64,000 bases of DNA from Spirosoma lacussanchae (GTDB lineage: Bacteria > Bacteroidota > Bacteroidia > Cytophagales > Spirosomataceae). The stretch lies in the NCBI RefSeq assembly GCF_005870035.1, contig NZ_SWJG01000001.1, positions 2,219,639 through 2,283,638 of the forward strand, in the 5' to 3' direction. How positions within the stretch are numbered: the first letter of the stretch is position 1; the number at the start of each line of letters is the position of its first letter. The position numbers and the translations under genes were made by a program. Below are positions 26,814 to 35,761 of this stretch, in pieces. The notes beneath the pieces are model-generated. The model ran no database searches and was not told the DNA's origin. It worked only from the letters and a program-made list of their open reading frames with translations.

Positions 26814-27623
26814 TCAGCAGAGTGATTCAGCAGGTGGGATACTGGACAGCCCCAGCAGGCTCTGGTTGCGCAGCGGCTGTTGCCGAAGCTGCTCATAATC
26901 GGCCGACGCAATCAGTGTGGGCAATATGGCAAGATCGGAGGGACGATGGGCGTCGGAGCCGATAAAGTCAACCCATTTTTGCCGGAGGAGTTGCTGTGCC
27001 TGCGTCTTTACGCGTCTGCCATATCGCCCGGTCAGCGAGCCCCAGTTGAGCTGGAACAGACACCCCTTCGACCGGAGTTCATCCAGCGTTTTTAGCTGGT
27101 CGTGGTAGTAGGTATACCGTTCCGGATGGGCCAGCACCGGCTGATAGCCCTGAGCCAGCAGGTGAAACAGAATCTCGTTGAGAAAATGGGGCGCCGAGGC
27201 CCAGCCGGTTTCGAAGAGTACATACCGCTCCGGACCAAAGCTGAGCAGCTGATCGGTTTGGAGCAAGTCGAGGAAAAGATCATCGACCAGGTATTCGGCC
27301 GCCATATCGATGGTTAGCGGGAGCTGGTGTTCGGCAACCAGCTGGCGCAGGGAAGTCAGACCCGTCAGCAGGGTGGCCCGGGTGTTGGGGTACCAGTCCT
27401 GGCTGACATGGGGTGTTGTGATTACATGGCGAATCCCGCCGGTTGCCAGCTGCTGCAAACAGTCAAGCGCCTGCTCCGGCGTCGATACACCATCGTCGAC
27501 GCCCGGTAACAGGTGCGAGTGAATGTCGGTTTGCCAGAAACAGGTCGTTTCTGCAGGGGTAACACCCTGCCAGCCTGGAATCAGGGACCTGAACTGACGT
27601 AGCAAGCTATGTAGAGAATTCAT
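26814..27623 (-). CDS. CpsB/YwqE-type protein tyrosine phosphatase
   Basis: A 269-residue PHP-domain manganese-dependent phosphatase of the CpsB/CapC/YwqE family. Metal ligands are visible in TDIHSHLLPGVDDG (near 33-46), TTPHVSQDWYPNT (near 70), LAHPERYTYY and IGSDAHRPSDL. Family members dephosphorylate the tyrosine cluster of Wzc-type kinases and so control polysaccharide chain length. A Wzc-type kinase gene lies 8 kb away in the same locus (35762). The ATG at 27623 (MNSLHSLLRQF) is preferred over a codon nine positions upstream. It diverges from the WecG-type gene. Confidence 0.9.
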   Translation of the reverse strand: MNSLHSLLRQFRSLIPGWQGVTPAETTCFWQTDIHSHLLPGVDDGVSTPEQALDCLQQLATGGIRHVITTPHVSQDWYPNTRATLLTGLTSLRQLVAEHQLPLTIDMAAEYLVDDLFLDLLQTDQLLSFGPERYVLFETGWASAPHFLNEILFHLLAQGYQPVLAHPERYTYYHDQLKTLDELRSKGCLFQLNWGSLTGRYGRRVKTQAQQLLRQKWVDFIGSDAHRPSDLAILPTLIASADYEQLRQQPLRNQSLLGLSSIPPAESLC

Positions 27624-27813
27624 TACCTGAAGCTGGTGGATACGCAGCACTAACTATACAGTCTGTAAATGTACGGCTAAACTGGTACCAAACGACTGGC
27701 CCGGTCAGGCAGGCCAATTCGCAGGCCCGATGATCCACGTTTTAGGAACAGGCCTTGTTACATCCGGTCTGGTTGTACGTCTGGGTAGTACAGGTTTAGA
27801 CCAGGTACCGATC

Positions 27814-28638
27814 ATGAAAGCTAACCTCACCCGGGTAATGCCAGCGCCCAGCCCCCGACATAAGCTCGTTGGCCTGACGATTACGGCTTGTGGATACGAC
27901 CAGTTTATCGGGCAGGTGATCGAAGCGGCCCGGCATCGGGAGTCAGGATATGCCTGTTTCGCAAATGCCCACATGATCGTGGAAGCCGCCCGTAATCCAA
28001 CGTTCAGGCAGGCGGTTAACCGATCGACCTGGACGCTGGCTGATGGGGTACCGCTGACCTGGGCGCTTCGCTGGTTGTATGGTATCCGGCAGGAGCGGAT
28101 CACGGGCCTCGACGTCCTGCCCACCTTGTTTGAGGAAGCTGACCGGCATCAGCTGGCCGTGTATATCTACGGATCTACCGGCGAAGTGCTGGCCATGTGT
28201 AACCGCTACTGTCTCCATCACCACCCTACGCTACGAATTGTCGGTATGTATTCACCGCCTTTCCGGCCGCTCAGTCCGTCCGAAGAAGCACAGGTAACGA
28301 CTCAGATCAGTATGTCAGGAGCCCAGCTCGTTTTCGTGGCGTTGGGATGTCCCCGGCAGGAGGCCTGGATGGCGGCCCTGTCGGACCGTATACCGGCTGT
28401 CCTGCTTGGGATTGGTGGAGCGCTCCCGGTAACGGTTGGTTCACAGAAGCGGGCACCCCGCTGGATGCAGCGATCCGCCCTTGAGTGGTTGTATCGATTT
28501 ATGCAGGAGCCACGTCGGTTGTTTGCCCGCTACGCCGTTACCAACACCCTGTTTCTTTACTACCTGGTTCAACAGTGGTACCGGCAGCAACGGCCCCTCC
28601 CGGCTGACCCGGCTGAATTGACAGACAGCTACCGCTAG
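27814..28638 (+). CDS. WecG/TagA/CpsF family glycosyltransferase
   Basis: A 274-residue glycosyltransferase of family GT26. Visible motifs are CFANAHMIVEAARNP, LADGVPLTWALRWLYG, RITGLDVLPTLFEE, YIYGSTGEVL, VALGCPRQEAWM and GIGGALPVTVGSQKRAPRWM. GT26 enzymes add ManNAc(A) or Glc to lipid-linked sugars at an early step of wall or polysaccharide glycan assembly. The frame is open upstream to 27730, but the ATG at 27814 (MKANLTRVMPAPSPRH) starts nearer the conserved region. It begins a three-gene plus-strand run (GT26, GT-A, GT4) beside the Wzx/Wzy operon. Confidence 0.9.
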   Translation: MKANLTRVMPAPSPRHKLVGLTITACGYDQFIGQVIEAARHRESGYACFANAHMIVEAARNPTFRQAVNRSTWTLADGVPLTWALRWLYGIRQERITGLDVLPTLFEEADRHQLAVYIYGSTGEVLAMCNRYCLHHHPTLRIVGMYSPPFRPLSPSEEAQVTTQISMSGAQLVFVALGCPRQEAWMAALSDRIPAVLLGIGGALPVTVGSQKRAPRWMQRSALEWLYRFMQEPRRLFARYAVTNTLFLYYLVQQWYRQQRPLPADPAELTDSYR

Positions 28639-28687
28639 TCGCCTGGTCTGTGCTGCTTGCCCTGTATTCCCCAGTGATCAATTACGT

Positions 28688-29632
28688 ATGCCTGCCCCGA
28701 TTATCTTATTCGCTTACAAGCGTACTCACGAGCTTCAGCGCACGCTGACGGCTTTGCAGGCCAACCATCTGGCCGCCGAGAGCGATCTGTACGTCTTCGT
28801 GGATGGTCCCCGACTGGATGGTCCCCGGCGGGCCGACGAATCGGCAAAAGTAATGGCGGTACGCGCTCTGCTGGATGGCCTGAGCGGTTTCCGAACCATT
28901 CATCGGGTGTATAGTGATCACAATAAAGGCTGTGCCAACTCCATCATTGCTGGCGTTACCGAAATACTCCGCAAGTACCCCTCAGCGATCGTGCTGGAAG
29001 ATGATATAGTGACCAGTCCTAATTTTCTGGACTACATGAATCAGTGCCTGACCCAGTACGCCGACACGCCTTCGGTGTTCTCGGTAGGAGGCTATACATT
29101 TCCATTTCGACAACCCGCCGATTACAACGACGATGTCTATTTCTTTGGCAGAACTTGTGCCTGGGGCTGGGGAATCTGGGCCGACCGCTGGCAACGGGTC
29201 GATTGGGAACTGACCGACTTCGATGCGTTCATGACCGACCGGCGAGCCAGGCAGGCGTTCAACGCGGGCGGAACCGACCGGGTCCGGATGCTGCGCCGGG
29301 CGTATACCAAAGCTATCGATGCCTGGGATATACGGTTGTGTTACAGTGAATTCAAGGAAAAGGGGCTGACCGTATACCCGACCGTTTCCAAGACCCTGAA
29401 CATCGGCATCGACTCCCTCGATTCAACCACCGAGGTCATCTTCGACCGGTACAAAACCCCGCTGGATGCCGGGCATCAGCGCCACTTCCGGTTGCCCGAC
29501 CGGGCCGTACCCAATTGGTTCTATACCCGTCAGTTTCAACGGGAATTTAGTGTCCCGGTACGCATCCTGAATAAAATCCGGACCTGGCTGACTATATACC
29601 CTATTCGTCGAAATCGCCGGGTTACCGGTTAG
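28688..29632 (+). CDS. GT-A fold glycosyltransferase
   Basis: A 314-residue predicted sugar transferase. The N-terminal half has a nucleotide-sugar fold: PIILFAYKRTHELQRTL (3-20), FVDGP (37-41), and the metal motif LEDDI with D105-D106. Later motifs are GGYTFPF and TCAWGWGIWADRW. The GWG-x-W-x-DRW segment occurs in bacterial enzymes related to the GNT-I-like group. The acceptor and donor are unknown. It lies 49 bases after the GT26 gene and 11 before the GT4 gene, so these three probably act on the same glycan. Confidence 0.82.
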   Translation: MPAPIILFAYKRTHELQRTLTALQANHLAAESDLYVFVDGPRLDGPRRADESAKVMAVRALLDGLSGFRTIHRVYSDHNKGCANSIIAGVTEILRKYPSAIVLEDDIVTSPNFLDYMNQCLTQYADTPSVFSVGGYTFPFRQPADYNDDVYFFGRTCAWGWGIWADRWQRVDWELTDFDAFMTDRRARQAFNAGGTDRVRMLRRAYTKAIDAWDIRLCYSEFKEKGLTVYPTVSKTLNIGIDSLDSTTEVIFDRYKTPLDAGHQRHFRLPDRAVPNWFYTRQFQREFSVPVRILNKIRTWLTIYPIRRNRRVTG

Positions 29633-29643
29633 CACCGAGAGCC

Positions 29644-30885
29644 ATGCGGATATTGCTCATCCATAATTACTACCAGCAGCCGGGCGGAGAAGACGCCGTA
29701 TTTGAACAGGAAGCCGGTTTGCTCCGCGATGCGGGCGTCACGGTAGAAACGCTCACCTTTACCAACGAAAGCTTCGACGGTACGCTGGTCCGTACCCTTC
29801 GTTCCGGAGTAAAGGCGCTATATAATACGCAATCGGGCAAACGGCTTGACCAGGTGATTGCCCGGTTCAGGCCTGATTTGGTTCATATCCATAATCTGTT
29901 TTATACGGCGTCGGCGTCGGTGATTCGGGTGGCCCGTCAGCGTAAAGTGCCGGTGGTGATGACGTTACATAACTACCGGCTGGTTTGTGTGAGTGGACTT
30001 TTAATGCGCGAAGGCCTTGTGCCGTGCGAAACCTGCCTGAGCCAAACGATCGCGTTGGCGGGTATTCGTCACGCCTGCTTCCGCGAGTCGTATCTGCAGT
30101 CGGCTCAACTATCGCTGACGACCCTGTTGCACAAGCTGACCGGGATCTGGCGAAGTGTCAATCGATTTGTGGTGCTGACGGAGTTTGCCCGTCAGAAAAT
30201 ACTTCAGTCATCGCTGAAACTGCGGCCCGATCAGGTCGTGGTGAAGCCCAATTTCGTAGCCGATGTAGGCGCGGCTGATGTTGAGCACCGACAGGCTTTC
30301 TTTTTGTTCATTGGCCGCCTGTCGGCCGAAAAAGGGATTGATGTGCTGCTCGACGCGGCACGGGCGCGGTCGTTCCCGCTGCGTATTCTGGGTGATGGGC
30401 CGTTGGCAACGGAGGTAATGCGGGCGGCAGCCGCTCACCCGACGATCGACTACCAGGGGTGGCAGTCGCGTACGGCGGTCATCGACGCGCTGAAGACCTG
30501 CCGGGCGCTGATCGTACCATCTGTCTGGTATGAAGGATTGCCTACGGTATTGCTGGAAGCGTTTGCGGCCGGTACTCCCATTATCTGTTCTGACCAGGAC
30601 AACCTGAATCAGATCATAACGGATGGCCAGACCGGACTTCTGTTTCGAACGGGGGATAGCAACGACCTGATTCGGGCTGTCGGTCAGGTAGATGAACAAC
30701 CGGAGCTGCGCCGGAAGCTGGCCCGGCATAGTCGTCTTGAGTACGTTCGTTACTCGAAAGAGGCAGCCCGCGAGGCCATAATTCGATTATATACCGATAC
30801 CATTCAGTCGGCAGGAGGCAGAACGTCTGCACAGGGGCTACCGCCTGAGCCGCCGGACCAGGTAACCGCCCAGAATCCGGCCTAA
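29644..30885 (+). CDS. GT4-family glycosyltransferase
   Basis: A 413-residue GT-B fold retaining glycosyltransferase. The N-terminal acceptor domain opens with MRILLIHNYYQQPGGEDAVF. The C-terminal donor domain carries FIGRLSAEKGIDVLLDA and the EX7E motif in VWYEGLPTVLLEAFAAGTP. The donor is probably a UDP- or GDP-sugar, unspecified. The last 20 residues are hydrophilic and variable. Its 3' end overlaps the convergent GT2 gene by 48 bases. Confidence 0.9.
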   Translation: MRILLIHNYYQQPGGEDAVFEQEAGLLRDAGVTVETLTFTNESFDGTLVRTLRSGVKALYNTQSGKRLDQVIARFRPDLVHIHNLFYTASASVIRVARQRKVPVVMTLHNYRLVCVSGLLMREGLVPCETCLSQTIALAGIRHACFRESYLQSAQLSLTTLLHKLTGIWRSVNRFVVLTEFARQKILQSSLKLRPDQVVVKPNFVADVGAADVEHRQAFFLFIGRLSAEKGIDVLLDAARARSFPLRILGDGPLATEVMRAAAAHPTIDYQGWQSRTAVIDALKTCRALIVPSVWYEGLPTVLLEAFAAGTPIICSDQDNLNQIITDGQTGLLFRTGDSNDLIRAVGQVDEQPELRRKLARHSRLEYVRYSKEAAREAIIRLYTDTIQSAGGRTSAQGLPPEPPDQVTAQNPA

Positions 30886-31716
30886 GTCAGCCAGCAGAAA
30901 CAGCGGGGGGCTGGGGGCGTGGAGTCGGGCAAAATGATACCGTATGCGTAGCTGTACTGGCGACCGCACCGAAAACAGGCTATCCCAGAACGAGCGCCAT
31001 GACCTTGCCTTGTCCATCGACAGGCCGGTCGTTTCGGTATGTTCATACACCAGGCTGCTGATCGATACCCGCAGCGGAAAGCCAGCCCGGCGTGCCCGAA
31101 TTGAAAAATCGAGGTCGGCCAGGTACTGCGGAAAATGGTGTGCATCGAAAAGCCCGACCATCGAGATAACCGACCGATGGATTAGCATACCCCGGCCCGG
31201 TAAGCTGTCGGAGTCAATGGCGTGTTGATTCGAGGCTTTCAGCTGGCTAAGCTGGTTCCGGTACATGATTCGCGCCAGATCGGTGAACCGGGCTGTGAAC
31301 CAGTTCAGCCGGGTTCCAGCATAGAGGAGTTGATCGGGCTGATGGATATTCACGGATATAGATCCTACGACACAGGGGGTATGGTTCTGCCAGGAATCTA
31401 CCAGGCTGGTCAGGTAGTCAGGGGGGACCTGCGTATCGTCGTTGAGGGTTAACACAAAGGCGTCGGCATCGGCAGGCATCCGGTCGAGGGCGTACTGGAT
31501 ACCCAAATTTGTAGCGCCCGCCCACCAGAGGGAGCCAGTGCCCGAAAGTACAACCACCTCCGGAAATTCGGCCTGGATCATGGCTGACGTGCCATCGGTA
31601 GACCCATCATCAACGACCACCACGGTAAAGGAAGCATACGTCTGCCGGCGCAGACTGGCCAGGCACTGCCGGGTGTATGCCTTCCGGTTATGTACGGGGA
31701 TGATAATGTAGATCAC
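30838..31716 (-). CDS. GT2-family glycosyltransferase
   Basis: A 292-residue GT-A inverting glycosyltransferase, last gene of the minus-strand exopolysaccharide operon. Motifs are [47 protein letters not shown] (DxD-like) and DLDFSIRARRAGFPL. The AGAxNxG segment resembles WbbL-type rhamnosyltransferases, which is only a hint of the donor. The start is GTG at 31716 ([10 protein letters not shown]), 29 bases inside the end of the polymerase gene, which suggests translational coupling. A longer frame upstream has poor composition. The 3' end overlaps the GT4 gene on the other strand. Confidence 0.88.
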   Translation of the reverse strand: MIYIIIPVHNRKAYTRQCLASLRRQTYASFTVVVVDDGSTDGTSAMIQAEFPEVVVLSGTGSLWWAGATNLGIQYALDRMPADADAFVLTLNDDTQVPPDYLTSLVDSWQNHTPCVVGSISVNIHQPDQLLYAGTRLNWFTARFTDLARIMYRNQLSQLKASNQHAIDSDSLPGRGMLIHRSVISMVGLFDAHHFPQYLADLDFSIRARRAGFPLRVSISSLVYEHTETTGLSMDKARSWRSFWDSLFSVRSPVQLRIRYHFARLHAPSPPLFLLADLGRILGGYLVRRLRR

Positions 31717-33091
31717 GGCTATAGTAGGCAGGAGACGGCTCGGCCGGGTAAACGGGCAACGCATACCGGGGTAGTCGGGGGCTAACGAGCCGGATGAGGC
31801 CGTACAGGTAAAGCAAGACACACAGGCAACCCGCTGTTACGGAACTTTGCCCAAACACCGTCAGCACCAGTAAGGAGAAACTGACAATTTGCAGAACGAG
31901 GGTTGATTTCCGGCTGACCGTTAAGAGCGAATACGCCAGCGCACTGACGGCATATCCAAAACCGGTAATAACCAGCAGGCCATAAAATCCGTAGGCGAAG
32001 TATAATTCCGATGTCAGGCCCGTCCGGATACCGAGGGTGTTGCTGGAGTCGAATAACTTCATAAACGAAAAGGCACTGTCCTTAGACACCAGCGCTGATT
32101 TGTCGAAGCCCGCCAGTTTCAGAACCGATGAGTTAATTAGCGAGCCCAGGGTGCTGGCTGTCAAATCATAGCCGGGTATTTCTCCTGGCTTAAACTCGTT
32201 AACGGCACGGATGTACTCCCGAAACTCGACACCGAGCGGGAAGCCCTCGGTACCGGTAATCGACATGGACATATTGCCCAGTCGCAGGCTTTGCAGTACG
32301 GCGTACAGTAGTACGGCGCTGGCCAGCATGATTACCGATTTGAGATTGATAGCCACCCGACCCGCCAGGACTCGGTCATAGGCGAAAATGGATAGCAACG
32401 AAACGAGCAGAAACAGCCGTTTACTGTCGATCGTCATGATAAGCACCGCCCCCACTACGGCAACCAGCCAGGCAAGCCGGGCGGCTTTGTGGTTGGCGCG
32501 CTGGTAGCGATCGTACAGCAGCACCGCCGACACGCAGTTGAAAAAACCGTAGTTGTAAACATACCCGTAGTCGATCTCGTACATTTTATCCGTAAAATCG
32601 CTTCCGGAAAGGATCGGGATATACCCCACGTGGCTAATGAAATCAGCGAACCAGAGCACGGGGAAAAACAGGAGTGGGTACTCCAGCCAGGTTAGGTCGT
32701 TAAAGAGAGGACGGCCGGTTTGCTGAGCCGAAGCCGGTACTTGTTTGACAGGTGTCAGCTGGTCATGAATAAGCATCCCCAGGCTCAGGCAGCTGAGGAA
32801 CAGGTTGTAAATGATACAGCCTTCGTCCATAGCGATGTAGTAAGGATTGACCGCGTAATAGGTCAGGATTTTAACCTCTCCCACAAACAGCCAGCCTATC
32901 CATATGAGCAGGAACCCTTTCGTAAATCGATTCTTGAGATGAAAGACGACGAAGATGGGCACAACTAGGAGCGTATGGCTGAGCAGAGAGGGATATAGAA
33001 AGGCCTCCCGGTAACCAAATCCGAGTTGATACACAACAGGAGTCAGCTGGGCCGCCAGGAAGCACAGGCCCATCAGCAGCAGCTTATTCAT
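31688..33091 (-). CDS. Wzy-like polysaccharide polymerase
   Basis: A 467-residue integral membrane protein with about 11-12 helices and a larger periplasmic loop (about 250-340, containing [21 protein letters not shown]). This is the topology of O-antigen and exopolysaccharide polymerases, whose sequences are poorly conserved. The call rests on topology and on its place between the flippase/acyltransferase genes and a GT2 gene. The start is the ATG at 33091 ([11 protein letters not shown]), overlapping the acyltransferase gene by 8 bases. Confidence 0.75.
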   Translation of the reverse strand: MNKLLLMGLCFLAAQLTPVVYQLGFGYREAFLYPSLLSHTLLVVPIFVVFHLKNRFTKGFLLIWIGWLFVGEVKILTYYAVNPYYIAMDEGCIIYNLFLSCLSLGMLIHDQLTPVKQVPASAQQTGRPLFNDLTWLEYPLLFFPVLWFADFISHVGYIPILSGSDFTDKMYEIDYGYVYNYGFFNCVSAVLLYDRYQRANHKAARLAWLVAVVGAVLIMTIDSKRLFLLVSLLSIFAYDRVLAGRVAINLKSVIMLASAVLLYAVLQSLRLGNMSMSITGTEGFPLGVEFREYIRAVNEFKPGEIPGYDLTASTLGSLINSSVLKLAGFDKSALVSKDSAFSFMKLFDSSNTLGIRTGLTSELYFAYGFYGLLVITGFGYAVSALAYSLLTVSRKSTLVLQIVSFSLLVLTVFGQSSVTAGCLCVLLYLYGLIRLVSPRLPRYALPVYPAEPSPAYYSRDLHYHPRT

Positions 33092-33728
33092 AGGTCGATG
33101 GTGCGTGTAGTGAACGTATATGCCGGGCCGGGTTGCCCGCCCACAGTTCATTGGGCGGAACGTTCCGGGTTACTACCGCGCCCGCACCAACAATGGCGTG
33201 ATCGCCGATGCAGACGCCTTTCAGGATGGTGACGTGCGCACCAATAAAAACCTGGTTCCCTATATGCACTGGAGCGGTACTGGCCAGGGCGTTATCGGCG
33301 CTGGTACCCCGCTGCCGGGGATCGAGGCTATGAAAGTCGGTATCATAAATCACGGTATTGCCCCCAATGCTGACATCGTCGCCGATGACGATAGACTGGT
33401 GGCACACCAGCGCTGTTCCGCTCATACCAACGCGGTCGCCAATGCGAATTGTACCGCCCAGGTCAGCAATGAACAGGCAGGGTTGCTGGCGGCCGATGCG
33501 ATTATGGTTCAGGCCGTTATTGAGCATCAGCGAGTGCCCAATGATCAGGCGGCAACCCTCATTAATGTCAACGATCGGAATGCCGTAACTTTTCAGGCCG
33601 GGCCCTATCGTGGCTCCGTTGACATAGAACCGCAATCGGGTCAGTTGCTGACCACCCCAGCGCCTGACCCGCCGACGAATAAACCGAACGGCCCGATAGA
33701 CAAGTCTAATGACTGAGAAGATCCGCAT
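33084..33728 (-). CDS. Hexapeptide-repeat acyltransferase
   Basis: A 214-residue left-handed beta-helix protein. Repeats of the (I/V)G-x-x form run from about residue 85 to 190 ([56 protein letters not shown]). The C-terminal end [16 protein letters not shown] is the usual acetyltransferase closing helix. The active-site histidine is probably in DTDFHS. It likely O-acetylates (or otherwise acylates) a sugar of the exopolysaccharide. It overlaps the flippase gene by 23 bases and the polymerase gene by 8. Confidence 0.9.
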   Translation of the reverse strand: MRIFSVIRLVYRAVRFIRRRVRRWGGQQLTRLRFYVNGATIGPGLKSYGIPIVDINEGCRLIIGHSLMLNNGLNHNRIGRQQPCLFIADLGGTIRIGDRVGMSGTALVCHQSIVIGDDVSIGGNTVIYDTDFHSLDPRQRGTSADNALASTAPVHIGNQVFIGAHVTILKGVCIGDHAIVGAGAVVTRNVPPNELWAGNPARHIRSLHAPSTYE

Positions 33729-35082
33729 AGACAGGAGGCTGGGCCCGGTTATGGATAAAACGCCGGTACTGACCAGCGCAGACGATCAGCAGAAAGCAGT
33801 TCCAGATGGTACCGGCAATAACCACACTGGCTGGTCCGGCCTGGACGTACCGAAACAGCAGGTAGTTGAGCGGAACATACAGAATAGCCCCAATCAGCGA
33901 CGCTCGTACCAGCGGGCCAAGCTGTCCGGCTCCGTTGACGAAATAGTTGTAGTTGCTCAAAAAATTGAAGCTGATCACGTAGGCAGTCAGCCACCCGCAC
34001 AGACTGATCGGAATCGGAATTTTGGGCCCAATCCAGAACGCAAACACGGGCTGGGCAACCACGAACATCAGCAGCGCGAGCGCGGCCACACCCAGACTGA
34101 GCCGGTTCAGTCGGCGCATCGTATTCTGTATCCAGCCTATGTCCTGTTTAACGCAGGCATCGGTAAACGCCGACCAGTAGGGAGTGATCACGATACCATA
34201 TAAAAAAGTCAGCACGCTGAAGTACTTGTTGGCAATGCTGAACGGGGCCACATCGGCCGAACCCAGAAAATAGGAGATAAACAGCCCGCCCGACGTGAAT
34301 ACGAGGACACTGATTAACTGTAGAAAGAAAAACTGCCCGCTGATGTTTAGTAGCTTACCGGTTAGTTCGAACCTGATATGGCGAATGGAAGGGCGGACCC
34401 GGGCATACTGGGTACGGAAAAAATAGACCGATGTCAGCGCGAATACAAGTAGTGGTACGATGTTGGTAATGTGAGCGATGACCAGCAGCGAAGGTGTCGA
34501 CATGACCGAAGCCAGATAGATCAGCCCGACGATCAGTGCATTAATGAGCAGCATGATGCGGGCTACCGTAGCGGTTCGCTGGTCGGCCAGCAGAATGGAA
34601 TTGATCGGTTTCAGGGCTAGTTGAAGGCTAAAGCCAATCAGCGTGTACGTAATGATGGCGTTGATGCGGGCGGGCTGATCGCTGGTGATATGCAGGTGTG
34701 TGGTCCAGTCTACCAGCCCGGGCGCCAGGCCAAACAGCAGGCATAAACCCAGTGCGCAGAGGGCTGAAAGAAAGTAAAGGGTGCTGATGTGCTCCCGGGC
34801 GCTGGTCTCATCATTAGTAGTGAAAAAGAGCACGAGATTGTTGCGCAGGCCATTACCGAAGCTAACATCGACCAGGCTAAACCAGTTGGTCAGAAAGGTA
34901 ATGGTCATCCAGATGCCAAAGTCATTGACGGGAATGTAACGAACCGTTAAGGTGACCGTAACGAAGCCGATCAAAACACTGGCTCCCTTTAGAATAACGG
35001 ATTCGACAATGTTTCGATACACCTGCAGACTACGGGTGTCGATGCGGTTTAAACGCTGGAGGGCAAAGCGCTTGATCGACAT
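33706..35082 (-). CDS. Wzx-type polysaccharide flippase
   Basis: A 458-residue, roughly 12-helix membrane protein of the MATE/Wzx (PST) superfamily. It should flip the lipid-linked repeat unit across the inner membrane. Typical features are the opening helix [22 protein letters not shown], then [27 protein letters not shown]. The ATG at 35082 ([11 protein letters not shown]) shares its first base with the stop codon of the upstream sugar transferase gene (TGATG), which indicates translational coupling. Upstream codons in this frame belong to the transferase gene region and were rejected. Confidence 0.9.
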   Translation of the reverse strand: MSIKRFALQRLNRIDTRSLQVYRNIVESVILKGASVLIGFVTVTLTVRYIPVNDFGIWMTITFLTNWFSLVDVSFGNGLRNNLVLFFTTNDETSAREHISTLYFLSALCALGLCLLFGLAPGLVDWTTHLHITSDQPARINAIITYTLIGFSLQLALKPINSILLADQRTATVARIMLLINALIVGLIYLASVMSTPSLLVIAHITNIVPLLVFALTSVYFFRTQYARVRPSIRHIRFELTGKLLNISGQFFFLQLISVLVFTSGGLFISYFLGSADVAPFSIANKYFSVLTFLYGIVITPYWSAFTDACVKQDIGWIQNTMRRLNRLSLGVAALALLMFVVAQPVFAFWIGPKIPIPISLCGWLTAYVISFNFLSNYNYFVNGAGQLGPLVRASLIGAILYVPLNYLLFRYVQAGPASVVIAGTIWNCFLLIVCAGQYRRFIHNRAQPPVYADLLSH

Positions 35083-35750
35083 CAGAATGCATCGGTATTG
35101 CCCGTAAGCATGGTTACCAGGGTTTGGAGGCAAATGGATACGTCGAGCATTGGAGAGGCTTTCTGGATGTAGAAACGGTCGTAACGAACCCGGTGCTTCA
35201 TCATGAGCGGGTTCATTACCGCGCCCCGATAGCCGCGGACCTGGGCCAGCCCGGTAATGCCTGGTTTCAGATCATACCGGCGCGCGTATCCGGGTAGTTT
35301 ATACCAGTACTGGGCATCCAGTTCAATTGGGTGGGGGCGCGGACCTACCAAACTCATATTGCCCAGCAGTACGTTCAGAAACTGGGGGATTTCGTCCAGG
35401 TTGGTTCGGCGGAGCAGTCGCCCTAAAGGTGTAACGCGCGGATCATCGGGAAAGGCCTGCCGGAACGGATGGTTATGCCGGGGGGCAATGAACATAGTGC
35501 GGAATTTATAGCAGCGAAACTGACGTCCATTTCGACCCGACCGGATTTGCACGAACAGGGCCGGACCCGGTGACGAGAGGATAATGGCAAGACCGATGAC
35601 GGGCATGAGCCAGCTCAGCACAAAGACTATTATGAACAGGCTGATCGTGAGGTCGAATACGCGTTTCCCCCAATAGCCAGACGAGGGGGTACCGGCGTCA
35701 GCCACGGCATGACGCTTTCGGGAGTAGGTTTTTATCGTATCAGTAACCAT
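35082..35750 (-). CDS. Initiating sugar-phosphate transferase (PGT)
   Basis: A 222-residue bacterial sugar transferase of the small polyprenyl-phosphate PGT type (PglC/WcaJ catalytic core). It has one hydrophobic re-entrant segment (near 33-60), then GPALFVQIRSGRNG, FRCYKFRTM, RRTNLDEIPQFLNVLLGNMSLVGPRP and PGITGLAQVRGYRG. It transfers a sugar 1-phosphate from a nucleotide sugar to undecaprenyl phosphate and so starts the repeat unit. The large N-terminal membrane domain of WcaJ is absent. It sits between the Wzc-type kinase and Wzx genes. Confidence 0.92.
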   Translation of the reverse strand: MVTDTIKTYSRKRHAVADAGTPSSGYWGKRVFDLTISLFIIVFVLSWLMPVIGLAIILSSPGPALFVQIRSGRNGRQFRCYKFRTMFIAPRHNHPFRQAFPDDPRVTPLGRLLRRTNLDEIPQFLNVLLGNMSLVGPRPHPIELDAQYWYKLPGYARRYDLKPGITGLAQVRGYRGAVMNPLMMKHRVRYDRFYIQKASPMLDVSICLQTLVTMLTGNTDAF

Positions 35751-35761
35751 GAAAATCGAGG

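Noticed and set aside
33120..33716. 198-codon plus-strand frame opposite the acyltransferase
   Set aside because: Shadow of the hexapeptide repeats on the minus strand, which carry a clear beta-helix pattern.
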